DNA of 64,000 nucleotides from Pseudomonas sp. MH9.2 (GTDB taxonomy: Bacteria; Pseudomonadota; Gammaproteobacteria; Pseudomonadales; Pseudomonadaceae). The DNA is taken from contig NZ_CP133784.1 of the NCBI RefSeq assembly GCF_034353875.1, positions 2,694,501 through 2,758,500 on the forward strand. The letters are read 5' to 3'. The position numbers and the translations under genes were made by a program. Positions 7,864-16,750 of this stretch are shown piece after piece (positions within the stretch are counted from its first letter, which is position 1; every line of letters starts with the position of its first letter). The notes under the pieces were generated by a model that was given only the letters and a program-made list of their open reading frames with translations, ran no database searches and was not told where the DNA came from.

Positions 7864-8997
7864 TTAAGCCGCAAACTCTAAATCAAATACTTCTCTTACA
7901 AGGCTCAAGACATATTTTGACATAATCGGTGACACACTATTACCAATCATTCTGAATGAATGCCATATGGTCGGATGAAATACGAACCAGTCAGGGAACC
8001 CTTGCAGCCTAGCTGCTTCTCTGACTGTAATGACACGAGGTTCCTGAGGATGAATCGGCCTCATAGCCTGAAAACTACCTTTGTCACTACCGGTGCCAGC
8101 CCTTAATGTCGGACAATGCCCTTCCCATGACAACCTAGGGTAGCGGCTAATTTTTTCAACAGACCCAGGGACAGTATTGGCAAAACGCGCAATCACTGCG
8201 TCAGTATGCTTTGTTTTCATAACACCTGAAACCATGCCAATTTTCAGCATCTCAACAGCAAACTTTGCACCTATATTGTGAGGTGCTTTCTTTAGCTCCT
8301 TAGCATATCTACTCAGCTGAACCTCGTTATTGTAACGCCACCAATCATAGCCGCTACTCTTTGTACTAACCGAAATTACTGGAGATGGCAGATCAGATAT
8401 CGCCTCGGCTACTGTAACAGCACAAATTGACGGTAAAACCAGCCGATCTTGGATAGACGGCATAGACAAGTCAACGTGACAACCAATGACAAGGACTCGT
8501 TTTCTCGAAGTAGCGGCACCGCAATCCAAAGCGTTTATTTTGAATGGACCGATGATATTGTAGCTACCACCAACCAAGTTCAGCGCCTCATCGAGAATAG
8601 ATTCGTTCCGAGCATCAAGTATCCCCTCAACGTTCTCCATTACGAAAAGCTTAGGCTTGAGTATTAAGACCTGACGAAAGAAATGAGTTATCAAACTATT
8701 CCTTGGATCTTCCGGCTTTCGCAAACCTATGCGACTAAAGCCTTGACAAGGAGGACCGCCAATTACTAAGTCAGGGCGGACATTACCTATGGTAGAAAGC
8801 CAAAACTTTGAGTCCAGCGTTGAGATATCGGCCAAATAAACTTTTGAATCTGGAAAGTTTAATTTGTACGAATATTGCAAGTCGGCATCAATATCAACTG
8901 AGGCTATATTTCTGAATCCTGATAGCTCTGCTCCCAGGCCAAATCCCCCGCACCCACTAAACAAATCAACGAAGGTTGGCCTGCTCAAACTATTCAC
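7864..8997 (-). CDS. DNA (cytosine-5) methyltransferase
   Basis: The 377-residue protein has all the core C5-methyltransferase motifs: I (DLFSGCGGFGLGAE, residues 11-24, SAM binding), IV (GGPPCQGFS with catalytic Cys84), VI (MENVEG, 120-125), VIII (TSRKRVLV) and X (GNSVSP near the end). It methylates cytosine in a target that cannot be read from sequence; the variable region before RAGTGSDKGS would decide it. It is the last gene of the leftward cassette, 57 bases after the 9055-10011 gene. Composition is AT-rich compared with the chromosome, a sign of transfer. No restriction endonuclease lies next to it. Confidence 0.92.
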   Translation of the reverse strand: MNSLSRPTFVDLFSGCGGFGLGAELSGFRNIASVDIDADLQYSYKLNFPDSKVYLADISTLDSKFWLSTIGNVRPDLVIGGPPCQGFSRIGLRKPEDPRNSLITHFFRQVLILKPKLFVMENVEGILDARNESILDEALNLVGGSYNIIGPFKINALDCGAATSRKRVLVIGCHVDLSMPSIQDRLVLPSICAVTVAEAISDLPSPVISVSTKSSGYDWWRYNNEVQLSRYAKELKKAPHNIGAKFAVEMLKIGMVSGVMKTKHTDAVIARFANTVPGSVEKISRYPRLSWEGHCPTLRAGTGSDKGSFQAMRPIHPQEPRVITVREAARLQGFPDWFVFHPTIWHSFRMIGNSVSPIMSKYVLSLVREVFDLEFAA

Positions 8998-9054
8998 CTA
9001 CAGTATCTTAAAATTGCGAACTATATAGCATTTTTGAAAAAATAAGAAGAGCTT

Positions 9055-10011
9055 TTACAATACCACCTCCCCATAAGACGGATAAAGCTTATAAAACTTA
9101 GCGTAATCATCAAGCTGACTTTGATCCAGCTTGAAGCCTAGTTTTTCTAAAACTTCACCTTCATCCAACTTATCAGTAGAAGGCAAGAGAGCATCTAGCG
9201 ATATTCTTTCTCTGTGAGTCAGCGGCGGAACCTGAATAGGATACAAACCGGGGCCTATGTACTCTGAATTAACAAAACACCTATTTACATTTAATTTCCC
9301 CTCAGTCTCATCATCGACAAACATCCCCCCCACTGTAATCATGGGCGCGTTATCTTTATAGTAATAATTTAAGAATGAGATGAATTTTCCGCCGCGACCG
9401 GAACGCCGGTGCGCGCGCTCAATATGCCTAGTCAGGCAGATGGCCAGAACATTATGATAGTTTTTTTGATTGATGTGCTGGAACTCCTCAGCACTTGGTG
9501 CCGCATCCCCCAGAAGAAGCTCAAGCCCCTCATGCCTAGTTAGCCGGTTCCCATCGGCATCTTGATTTGGGACTCGTCCCATATGAGCATTTACAGTGAC
9601 CATAAGAATAGAGCCAGGAGATATTTTTGAGGCCACCATTGCACTATCATCGAAAACCGCTGAATTTTCTGGGCCACAGTCATAATCAAGCCACACTATC
9701 GATGGCTTCGCCCAATCGGTTGCTTCTATACCGTCCGCAGCATACCCTGGAAACACTTTAATATTTTTGTAAGGCCGATTAAAGATAGCTCTCGGCGAAT
9801 ATTCTGCCAGTTCGAAAGAAACCAACTCTTCTATCCCCAAACTCTTGTGAGCCAGGACGAAATCGACAAACCACATCGACCCCATCCCCAAGTACTGATA
9901 TCTTGAAAAATCGAAAGTACTTGAGAGACCCACTAATATCTCAAATATTATTTTTCTCTCTACGCACTTATTTGGCCTCAGAGAGTAATTGATTGCTTCA
10001 AACGAGGCCAT
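9055..10011 (-). CDS. Uncharacterised Rossmann/SAM-methyltransferase-like protein of the GHKL-Dcm cassette
   Basis: The function of this 318-residue protein is not known to me. Residues 38-111 look like a class I SAM-methyltransferase fold: a glycine loop (YLGMGSMWFVDF, 40-51), an acidic end of strand 2 (SFELAE, 65-70) and a strand-4-like IVWLDYDCGP (105-114), then a strand that ends VTVNAHMG. The second half (ICLTRHIERAHRR, FISFLNYYYKDNAPM) is unlike common methyltransferases. Its ATG shares one base with the ATPase stop (TAATG), so the two are translationally coupled and probably act as one complex. It could be a modification enzyme, or a recognition or effector subunit. Confidence 0.6.
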   Translation of the reverse strand: MASFEAINYSLRPNKCVERKIIFEILVGLSSTFDFSRYQYLGMGSMWFVDFVLAHKSLGIEELVSFELAEYSPRAIFNRPYKNIKVFPGYAADGIEATDWAKPSIVWLDYDCGPENSAVFDDSAMVASKISPGSILMVTVNAHMGRVPNQDADGNRLTRHEGLELLLGDAAPSAEEFQHINQKNYHNVLAICLTRHIERAHRRSGRGGKFISFLNYYYKDNAPMITVGGMFVDDETEGKLNVNRCFVNSEYIGPGLYPIQVPPLTHRERISLDALLPSTDKLDEGEVLEKLGFKLDQSQLDDYAKFYKLYPSYGEVVL

Positions 10012-10751
10012 TACTCACCAACCTCATTCTCAACATAATACTCAAACGTTTTTTGACCGATCTGTTTGTAACTCATCTGACTATTACCAAGAGATTGGGC
10101 AACTTTACTAAGAAGTGCCAACGGCTGCTGATATGAAACCGTACCCATTCTGATTTTTGGCGCGGACTCAAATACAGGTAATTTCATAGGAGCTGGCGCA
10201 ACAGATATTACCTTAATATCCGTGATCGGCTTGATTGCGGCGCTCGACTCGACCGCCTTAGCTTTTTCCAAATTTACCTTTCGCGTGTTGGTATAGTCTA
10301 GATATTTACGGGTCGCATCCCGCATGAACGATGTTGCGCGCCTAAAAACTGGTAGCGTCTCGTCGATCTGCCTCTTCGTTGTTGTCCAAGGAAGTTCACC
10401 AGGCTTATCCGAGGTAAAAAATATTAAACCTACAAAACCATTATACTGTGGGTGCCACCCTGGAAAGTCATCCCCCCAAATAGTTCTTTCAGACTTATCG
10501 CCCGCCAGCACTACCCGGTCATTACATACAACATACCAACCCCAACTCTCTGTATCCTTACTCAAAGCAGCAGGATCACCGGCATCTTCAGGCGGTGTAC
10601 CTGCGACGCCAGAAATGATACGAACGTTAACGCCTGTCTCAGCATCAGTATACTCATGAACGTAGGGGGAAATATCTTGCCCATCGCGCACTCCATATAT
10701 GTGTTGCTTAACAGGTATGCCGTTGATCTTTATTTCAAACCCTTGCTGCAA
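10011..10751 (-). pseudogene. C-terminal part of the split GHKL ATPase
   Basis: This 246-residue frame continues the ATPase at 10730-11344 in a different reading frame. It contains the transducer-like part (QGFEIKINGIPVKQ, WGWYVVCNDRVVLAGDKS, WTTTKRQIDET), which is what follows the ATP site in MORC/MutL-like GHKL proteins and includes the catalytic-type Lys (TTTKRQ). One extra T in the T7 tract (10750-10756 on the + strand) would join the two frames into a single protein of about 444 residues. It may be translated only after frameshifting, polymerase slippage or re-insertion of a T, or the gene may simply be broken or misread. Confidence 0.6.
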
Positions 10752-11344
10752 AAAAATGAATAGTACTTTCCAACATCTTTTCTAAGCTTGTTGACAAAAA
10801 TCTGATCAGAAAACTCTGAAGATGTCGCCTTCCTCAATTCCTTTACAGATATCTCAGTACCGACAAACCCTTTGGGATCGATTTGATCAAGCTGGAATTC
10901 CCACTCTTTTTTTGCAGCCCAGGCCGCAACATCTATATCTGCCTCAAATGCCTCCTCAGGTGCAGCGCCTGTAGCACTTCTGATTTTTATTTTCTTGCCA
11001 ATTTTGAATATAGCGCGTTTCATTCCTATGCCATACAAGCCAATAGAGTTTTCAGCATCCTTAGGCGCATCTGATCGACGCCCAAAGTGGAACGCATAAT
11101 CTTTTGCATCGATCAGAGACATGCCACCACAATTGTCTTTAATCTCAAAATCAGTCTCGCCTAACAGAATATCAGCAAAATACCCAGCTAGGTTTTCTCG
11201 CTTATCCTGCTTAGAATGTCGAGAAGCACCATCTATGCTGTTATCCAGAAGATCAAAAATACACTCATCAAGCCCAATGTCTCGAGTAATCATATCTATG
11301 AAGAAATCTTTAGTAGGATCCGCCTTAGCCATCCACTGCGCCAT
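10730..11344 (-). CDS. GHKL (MORC/MutL-like) ATPase, N-terminal part, frameshifted at a T7 tract
   Basis: This is a 204-residue ATP-binding domain of the GHKL class. The N box (DECIFDLLDNSIDG, residues 26-39, with Glu27 and Asn35), the G1 box (DNCGGM, 70-75) and the G2 box (GLYGIGMKRAIFKIG, 102-116) are intact. ATG 11344 has GGGAG seven bases before it. The frame ends at ...YYSFFCSKGLK just after the T7 tract, and the rest of the domain is encoded in the overlapping frame. GHKL ATPases of this type next to DNA methyltransferases were described by Iyer and colleagues (2008) as restriction-modification-linked relatives of eukaryotic MORC. Here the ATPase leads the operon; ATP-driven clamping on DNA is the likely job. 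Confidence 0.75.
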   Translation of the reverse strand: MAQWMAKADPTKDFFIDMITRDIGLDECIFDLLDNSIDGASRHSKQDKRENLAGYFADILLGETDFEIKDNCGGMSLIDAKDYAFHFGRRSDAPKDAENSIGLYGIGMKRAIFKIGKKIKIRSATGAAPEEAFEADIDVAAWAAKKEWEFQLDQIDPKGFVGTEISVKELRKATSSEFSDQIFVNKLRKDVGKYYSFFCSKGLK

Positions 11345-11780
11345 AACTAGCTCCCTCAGCTTAACTCTGGTTATATTCTAGGACACTTCATGACTGCACA
11401 ATTACGATCCGTACGCCCTTGATTGCATATTGCCAGAGTGCAGCGTTTGGTTTCCAGCATTCCATCGTGAAAATAGAGGCACCGACGCGCCGAGTCGAGA
11501 TTGGGCCGATGCACCAAGGTGTCGATCAGCAATGCTTCAGGCTCTGCGTTTTGGTATGCAAGGGCTCACATTTACGGCGCCTTGGACCCAGGTTATGAAT
11601 CGCCCGCACTTTTTAGCCAGCTTGAAATGGCCGCTTTTTGGCTGTGAATTCAATCGGTCGATGCGATCGTTGGTCAGGTCGAATGCAAACAGGGGGCCAA
11701 GTGGAGTGCAATTTCACAGCAGCAACCGATGCGCTGCTGCCATTTGTCCAACAAGCCATGGCTACGGGCAAATGATTGGC
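11345..11780. other. Non-coding stretch at the island end
   Basis: It holds the promoter of the leftward cassette (TAGAATATA near 11370 as a possible -10 on the minus strand, GGGAG ribosome binding site). The remainder (11430-11770) is moderately GC-rich and contains short open frames in several directions, none with a recognisable family. It may be decayed coding DNA. Confidence 0.3.
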
Positions 11781-11921
11781 TTATTTCTTGGAAGAGAATT
11801 TCGTGACCAGGCAGGCAATCAGTACAAAAAACAGTACCCCAGCAGTACAGTGCCCAGCTTCTACCCATTTCGCAAAATTACGCTTAACATCAGTAACCAC
11901 GCTACTTTCAGCTAACTGCAC
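11781..11921 (-). CDS. Small single-span membrane protein next to the att site
   Basis: This is a 46-codon frame from GTG 11921 to TAA 11781. GGAGG lies nine bases before the GTG, which is a good ribosome binding site. The N-terminal half is polar (VTDVKRNFAKWVEAGH) and residues 27-40 are strongly hydrophobic (AGVLFFVLIACLVT), followed by a basic tail KFSSKK, so a single membrane span with a cytoplasmic positive end is likely. It ends 436 bases from the cassette and 50 bases lie between its start and the att site. Small island-end proteins of this type are often unannotated. Confidence 0.45.
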   Translation of the reverse strand: MQLAESSVVTDVKRNFAKWVEAGHCTAGVLFFVLIACLVTKFSSKK

Positions 11922-11970
11922 CTACGCTAACCTCCGCACGATTTCGCTAGGCTTACAGCGTGTCGAGCCA

Positions 11971-12016
11971 ACTCATAATCCCTTGGTCGTAGGTTCGAGT
12001 CCTACTGGGCCCACCA
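11971..12016 (+). other. Attachment site: 3' half of a tRNA-Met gene
   Basis: Bases 11971-12016 read as the anticodon loop with CAT, the variable loop, the T arm (GTAGGTTCGAGTCCTAC) and the acceptor 3' strand TGGGCCC with ACCA. The sequence before 11971 (GTGTCGAGCCA) cannot form the 5' half (D arm and acceptor GGGCCCA), so this is a fragment and not a gene. A 46-base 3' tRNA copy is typical of a tyrosine-recombinase att site. The terminator behind it indicates that this is the original chromosomal 3' end. Confidence 0.85.
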
Positions 12017-12021
12017 TACTC

Positions 12022-12049
12022 AAAGCCGCGCACTGCGCGGCTTTTGTGT
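12022..12049 (+). terminator. Rho-independent terminator of the displaced tRNA
   Basis: AAAGCCGCGC (12022-12031) pairs with GCGCGGCTTT (12035-12044) around ACT, followed by TGTGTTTTT. It lies six bases after the CCA end, as expected for a tRNA transcript. Confidence 0.8.
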
Positions 12050-12110
12050 TTTTGGACACCATTGGGCTTGGCTCGGAATGGACTCCTGCCACGCCTCATT
12101 GCAGGCCTTT

Positions 12111-13349
12111 CTACTTGGGGTCGAAATGTGATGTCTTGCTGGCCTCCAGGCCTGACCAAAGTTCGTCGATGCCTTTGAAGCCCCAATCTTCAACTTTCTC
12201 GCGACTGATAATTCTGTCCTCCACCGCCCGCTTGGCCAGATCCACTATGGTTTGCTCAATGGGCATTCTGGATCGAGCCGAAAAGAACACCTTCACTTTC
12301 GGCGTCAGCAGCGACTTGTCATGCTGCTCAATGACCACACCGATGCGTCCGCTTTCCAGGCGAACCAAGGTGCCGACCGGATAGATGCCGATGCATTTGA
12401 CAAATGCCTGGAATATTTTCTTGTCGAAATGGCCGCTCCATTCGGCCATTTTTCGAATTGAGTCCGCAGGGCACCAGCCTTTTTTATAGGGGCGATCAGA
12501 CGTTATCGCGTCATAGACATCACAGACAGCCCCCATTCGGGCAAACAGACTGATCTGCTCACCCTCTAGCCGATGAGGGTAACCGCTGCCATCGTATTTT
12601 TCGTGATGGTGAAGACACACATCCAGTACCAGAGAACTGAAGTGTCGGCTCCCCAGCAACATCTCTGCGCCAGCCTCGGGGTGGCCGCGCATGGTATCGA
12701 ACTCGGTATCACTGAGTTTGCTGGGCTTGTTGAGTATGGCAATGGGTATAGCCAACTTACCCACGTCATGCAGCAATCCCGCCATCCCGGCTTCCTTGAC
12801 CTGATCGGCCGGGAAACCCAGCTGGCGGGCTAACGCAATCATCAACCCGCAAACAGCGACCGAATGCATGTACGTGTATTCGTCGGACTGTTTCAAGCGC
12901 GCCACACTGATCAGCGCATGAGAATTACGCAGCAACGAGTTGGATATGTCCTCAACCAGTCCGCCTATGCCTTCCAGCTCGACAGCACGGCCCATGCGCA
13001 AATCACTGAACATCTCGACAACGGCTGCCTTGGAGCGAGAACACAGCTTCAGCGCCTGTGATATTTCCTCCTGCATGGAGACTTGAGGCAGCGTAAAGCC
13101 CTCTGTTACCTGCGCAGGCGTTTGAGTCGCTGTATCGCTTGTCTCAGATACTTGAGCCGCGCCTGTGTCGCTCCCCTTGTCCGTATCAATCCACAACTCG
13201 GAGAGATTGGATGCGAGAATCCGCTGCAATTCGCTTTCACTTTTGAGCAGAAAGCTGGGTTTCCAGAAAGAGTGGTCTACCCATGAGCCGCAGAACTTAT
13301 GAATGTACATCCCGAGGCAGAGCTCGGTAACTGCAATACGTCTAAGCAC
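12111..13349 (-). CDS. HD-GYP cyclic-di-GMP phosphodiesterase
   Basis: This is a roughly 412-residue protein. GTG 13349 (VLRRIAVTELCLGMYIHK) is preferred because DUF3391 domains begin at this point; longer starts up to TTG 13403 are possible. An N-terminal DUF3391 is followed by an HD-GYP domain with MHSVAV, LLHDVGKLAIP, RGHPEAGAEML and HHEKYDGSGYP, so both the HD metal residues and the GYP motif are intact. Such enzymes hydrolyse cyclic-di-GMP and control motility and biofilm. It stands alone just right of the att site, and so is the first chromosomal gene after the island. Two chemoreceptor genes lie upstream in the same direction. Confidence 0.85.
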   Translation of the reverse strand: MLRRIAVTELCLGMYIHKFCGSWVDHSFWKPSFLLKSESELQRILASNLSELWIDTDKGSDTGAAQVSETSDTATQTPAQVTEGFTLPQVSMQEEISQALKLCSRSKAAVVEMFSDLRMGRAVELEGIGGLVEDISNSLLRNSHALISVARLKQSDEYTYMHSVAVCGLMIALARQLGFPADQVKEAGMAGLLHDVGKLAIPIAILNKPSKLSDTEFDTMRGHPEAGAEMLLGSRHFSSLVLDVCLHHHEKYDGSGYPHRLEGEQISLFARMGAVCDVYDAITSDRPYKKGWCPADSIRKMAEWSGHFDKKIFQAFVKCIGIYPVGTLVRLESGRIGVVIEQHDKSLLTPKVKVFFSARSRMPIEQTIVDLAKRAVEDRIISREKVEDWGFKGIDELWSGLEASKTSHFDPK

Positions 13350-13438
13350 GATGAACACCGGCCTGTAATGAAACGTGGGCACTACCGATCTACGGAATGT
13401 CAATTAAACCGGTCCCTGAAAGGTCCCCGGTCATCCGT

Positions 13439-15061
13439 TTAAACAGTAAATCTCGACACCAGTCTGTTCAGGTCTGCCGCGAGCCTGGAAAGCTCACCAC
13501 TGGCCACCGATGTCTGGCTGGCCGCCGATGAACTCTGGATGGAGAGGTTGCGAATACTGACGAGGTTCTGATCCACTGATCGCGCCACGTGAGCCTGTTC
13601 TTCCGAGGCTGTCGCGATCAACAGGTTCCGTTCATTAATATCGGAAATGGCCGCCGCTATTTCCGATATGGCAACCCCGGCTTCATGGGCAATCGAAAGC
13701 GTGGCCGTCGCGTCTCCGCTGCTTTGTTTCATCGATTGCACCGCTTTATGCGACCCGGCCTGTATGACCTGGATCATTTGCTCGATCTCGTGGGTAGACG
13801 CTTGAGTACGATGCGCAAGCGCCCTGACTTCATCGGCTACGACAGCAAATCCACGGCCTTGCTCGCCCGCACGTGCGGCCTCAATGGCGGCATTCAATGC
13901 CAGCAGGTTGGTTTGCTCCGCGATTGAACGAATGACATCAAGTACCTTGGCAATGTCCTGAGCCTGCCGGGCCAGATCTTCCACTTCAGTACTGGTTTGA
14001 TCGACACTCGAATTGAGCTTCTCAATCGAGCCAATGGTCTGACTAACTCTTTCCTGCCCGGTTTTAGCCGAGCGCTCGGACGCCTGCGTCGAGTGCGATG
14101 CCGAAACGGCATTGCGCGCGACCTCCTCCACGGCGGCTGTCATTTCATTAACAGCGGTCGCCGCTTGCTCGGTTTCCATACTTTGTTGCTGGATGCCGGC
14201 GGTCGACTCCTTCGTGACCGCGCTCATCTCTTCTGCGGCGGAGGCCAGTTGGCTGGAGGAGTCAGAGATATGCTGGATCGTAGTTTTAAGACTTAGAAGC
14301 ATCGCCGCCGTCGCAGTTTGAAGGTCCGTCAGTTCATCTGAACCCGTGACCTCTACGGTGGCCCTCAGGTCCCCTGCGGCGACTTGCTTAGTGGCACCCA
14401 GCAGCGCCAGAACAGGCACAGTAATGCTGCGAGTAAACGCAACCGCCACTAGGACCGTGATAATAACCGCGACAACGACAAACATGATGGTCAGCGTCAA
14501 TCCACTGTCAAAACTTTCACGTGCACTTTGGCCCGACAGCTCAGCGCCGTCTTCATTCAGACGGATCAAGTCCTCAACTGAGGACTGCAACGCTTTTGCC
14601 GAAGGACTGGTGATGTCGCGGATGAACACTGTAAGTTCAGCAACAGGCTTCGTTTTACTGAGTTCCATGAGTTCGTCAATTTTGGCTTCGTATGCCGCGA
14701 CGTTGCGGCTGACTTGTTTATATTTATCCCCTTCTTTGGGACTGGAAACAAGCGGAGCATACGCGTCGGAAAGCTGTGTCAACGTCGCTTTCAACGCGTT
14801 CAACTTTTCTCGTGAACTGGCACTTTGGCGGTCGTCATCCATAACGAAACGCCGTGCATCAAGACGATAAAGCAGCCCGGCGGCTTCGATCCTCGAGGCT
14901 TGGCGCACACTGGGTAACCAGTCGGTTTGAAGATCAAGCGCTGATGTATTAATGGCGTTCATTTTATAGAGTTCTGTGCCACCAAGCCCTACCAGGAGGA
15001 GACAGATAATGCCAAAACTGAGGAGTGCTCTTGTAGTCAGTCTGATATTTCTTAGCGTCAT
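13439..15061 (-). CDS. Methyl-accepting chemotaxis protein
   Basis: This is a roughly 540-residue receptor. ATG 15061 ([18 protein letters not shown]) has an AGGT site before it. The first membrane span is at about residues 12-32. A four-helix-bundle-like periplasmic domain follows to about residue 185 (4HB_MCP type, no PAS or Cache motif seen), then a second span ([20 protein letters not shown]), a HAMP domain and the signalling tip [20 protein letters not shown] with [12 protein letters not shown]. It detects an unknown ligand and controls CheA. The next gene upstream is a second receptor with a similar plan, probably transcribed separately (gap 90 bases). Confidence 0.88.
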   Translation of the reverse strand: MTLRNIRLTTRALLSFGIICLLLVGLGGTELYKMNAINTSALDLQTDWLPSVRQASRIEAAGLLYRLDARRFVMDDDRQSASSREKLNALKATLTQLSDAYAPLVSSPKEGDKYKQVSRNVAAYEAKIDELMELSKTKPVAELTVFIRDITSPSAKALQSSVEDLIRLNEDGAELSGQSARESFDSGLTLTIMFVVVAVIITVLVAVAFTRSITVPVLALLGATKQVAAGDLRATVEVTGSDELTDLQTATAAMLLSLKTTIQHISDSSSQLASAAEEMSAVTKESTAGIQQQSMETEQAATAVNEMTAAVEEVARNAVSASHSTQASERSAKTGQERVSQTIGSIEKLNSSVDQTSTEVEDLARQAQDIAKVLDVIRSIAEQTNLLALNAAIEAARAGEQGRGFAVVADEVRALAHRTQASTHEIEQMIQVIQAGSHKAVQSMKQSSGDATATLSIAHEAGVAISEIAAAISDINERNLLIATASEEQAHVARSVDQNLVSIRNLSIQSSSAASQTSVASGELSRLAADLNRLVSRFTV

Positions 15062-15151
15062 GATAAGTACCTTATTGTTGTTAGGTGACGCACTTACACG
15101 GTAATTCCACCGTGACATCGTTGATGTGAATATTGTGTCAAACACAGCCCA

Positions 15152-16750
15152 TCAAAGTTTAAACTGACTCACGATTTGTCCTAGCCGCCTGGCATCTTCA
15201 CCGGCAGCCTTTCCGCGGGCCAGTGTGCTTTCAGACAGCTTGGCAGTCCGCCCCGCCACGTCGGCCACATTACTGATGCGTTGGTTGATTTCGTCACTGA
15301 CTGTCGATTGTTCGCGTGCGGCCTCGGCGATCTGCAAACTCATCTCCGAAACGGATGCCACCAGCGTGCTGATACTGATTAGAGCTTGCCCCGCTGACTC
15401 AACCTGCGCGACACCTTTTTCGGCATATCCACAACTGTCTTCCATGACCTTTACTGCTTGCCTGGACGTATTTTGCAGCCGCTCTATCATGCCTTGAATT
15501 TCTTGGGTTGAAGCCTGCGTTCGACTCGCCAGCGTCCGCACCTCATCGGCGACCACAGCAAAACCGCGCCCTTGTTCGCCCGCACGCGCAGCTTCAATGG
15601 CGGCGTTGAGCGCCAGTAGGTTGGTCTGTTCGGCAATAGTGCGGATAACCTCCAGAACCCCACCAATGGATCGCGAGTGCGTTTCCAGGGCTTGAATGAC
15701 CTCGGCCGCTCCCCGCACCTCATGGGCCAACGTGTGGATGTCAGCAATTGTCTGGTTGATCACACCAATTGCCACCTGCGCTTGGCGGTCGGCATCGCCA
15801 GTTTGTGCGGAGCTGGCCTTGGCATTGGATGCAACCCCTTGAACAGTGGCGGCCATCTGATTGACAGCCGTGGCCACCTGTTCAATTTCGACGCGCAATA
15901 CTTCAGCGCTTTGCTCGGCAGCCTGTGCGTCATCGACCAGTTGGTTAGAGGAGTGACCCAAGGTATTACCGACTTCAGCCACGGTCGATATTTGCAGACG
16001 CAGCCCAACCACAAACTTATTGAAGTCAGCGACCACTTCACCGATTTCGTCGTCATTGTCCTGATGTAAGGTATGGCTAAGGTCGCCTGTTCCTGCACTC
16101 AAATCCCGCAATGAACGCGACAAGTGATTTAGCGGTGGCAGCACGCGGCGACTGATCAGCCATAGCGTGCCAAGCATCAACACCAACACCAGTGCCCAGG
16201 CCAACAAATTGTTAACTTTAAGAGACCCTCGCACTGTGTCGGTTATGCTCAGGTTGGCTCTGTAGTTTTCAGCCAAGGGTCCGTGAAGGGCCGCAAAGCT
16301 GCGGATAACCTCATCCGAATGCCTGTCAAACGCCTCCATTACTTTATCGCCAGCGACTTTGCCTGAAACGCTGTACGCCTGAAACATTTGTTCGCCGACG
16401 TTATCAAGCCGCTCCATCGGCTCTCGCGCAGCCTCCAGTTCGCGACTCAGTTCCGGAACCAGACGTTTCAGCTCAATCAGCTTCTCGAGAGCCTGCTGGA
16501 AATGCTGGTGGCCTTCGCTGGCCGCTTCTCGGTCGCCGGTCAAACTGGCGTCGGTATAGAACTGCTGCACCTGCGCCGTGTGATAACGCAGTTCTTGCGC
16601 GCCTTCCTGAGCCTCGCTGAGTTTCTCCAGTTGGCTGCCCAAATCGTCTAGCCGATTGACTTGGTAGGACGTCCACAATGAGAGACCCAGCGCGACAAGG
16701 ATGAGTACGGTCGCGCTACCGAGCATCAAGCGTGCGATGTTGAACTTCAA
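15152..16750 (-). CDS. Methyl-accepting chemotaxis protein
   Basis: This is a 532-residue receptor starting [19 protein letters not shown]. One span lies at about 8-28. A periplasmic helical domain spans about 30-185; [20 protein letters not shown] is characteristic of the P. fluorescens/P. aeruginosa CtpH/PcaY-like helical-bundle receptors. A second span ([18 protein letters not shown]), HAMP ([19 protein letters not shown]) and the conserved tip [20 protein letters not shown] follow. The ligand cannot be read. It shares direction with the receptor downstream; 380 mostly non-coding bases lie upstream. Confidence 0.88.
   Translation of the reverse strand: MKFNIARLMLGSATVLILVALGLSLWTSYQVNRLDDLGSQLEKLSEAQEGAQELRYHTAQVQQFYTDASLTGDREAASEGHQHFQQALEKLIELKRLVPELSRELEAAREPMERLDNVGEQMFQAYSVSGKVAGDKVMEAFDRHSDEVIRSFAALHGPLAENYRANLSITDTVRGSLKVNNLLAWALVLVLMLGTLWLISRRVLPPLNHLSRSLRDLSAGTGDLSHTLHQDNDDEIGEVVADFNKFVVGLRLQISTVAEVGNTLGHSSNQLVDDAQAAEQSAEVLRVEIEQVATAVNQMAATVQGVASNAKASSAQTGDADRQAQVAIGVINQTIADIHTLAHEVRGAAEVIQALETHSRSIGGVLEVIRTIAEQTNLLALNAAIEAARAGEQGRGFAVVADEVRTLASRTQASTQEIQGMIERLQNTSRQAVKVMEDSCGYAEKGVAQVESAGQALISISTLVASVSEMSLQIAEAAREQSTVSDEINQRISNVADVAGRTAKLSESTLARGKAAGEDARRLGQIVSQFKL

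Larger units (their letters stand above)
1..12016. mobile_element. Right-hand end of a tRNA-Met-integrated genomic island with plasmid-type genes
   Basis: The segment contains a TrfA-like replication initiator with iterons, a MobC-like protein, a CoiA-like nuclease, HipBA and a methyltransferase/GHKL ATPase cassette, and it ends in a 3' tRNA fragment. Most of its genes are hypothetical, and the 7.9-11.3 kb part is visibly more AT-rich than the chromosomal genes that follow. The tRNA fragment is on the + strand and is followed by its terminator, so the reconstituted tRNA should be at the left end, outside the window. No integrase, relaxase or type IV secretion gene is visible here; they may be further left or absent. 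Integration as an island is an inference from the att copy and the gene content. Confidence 0.75.
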
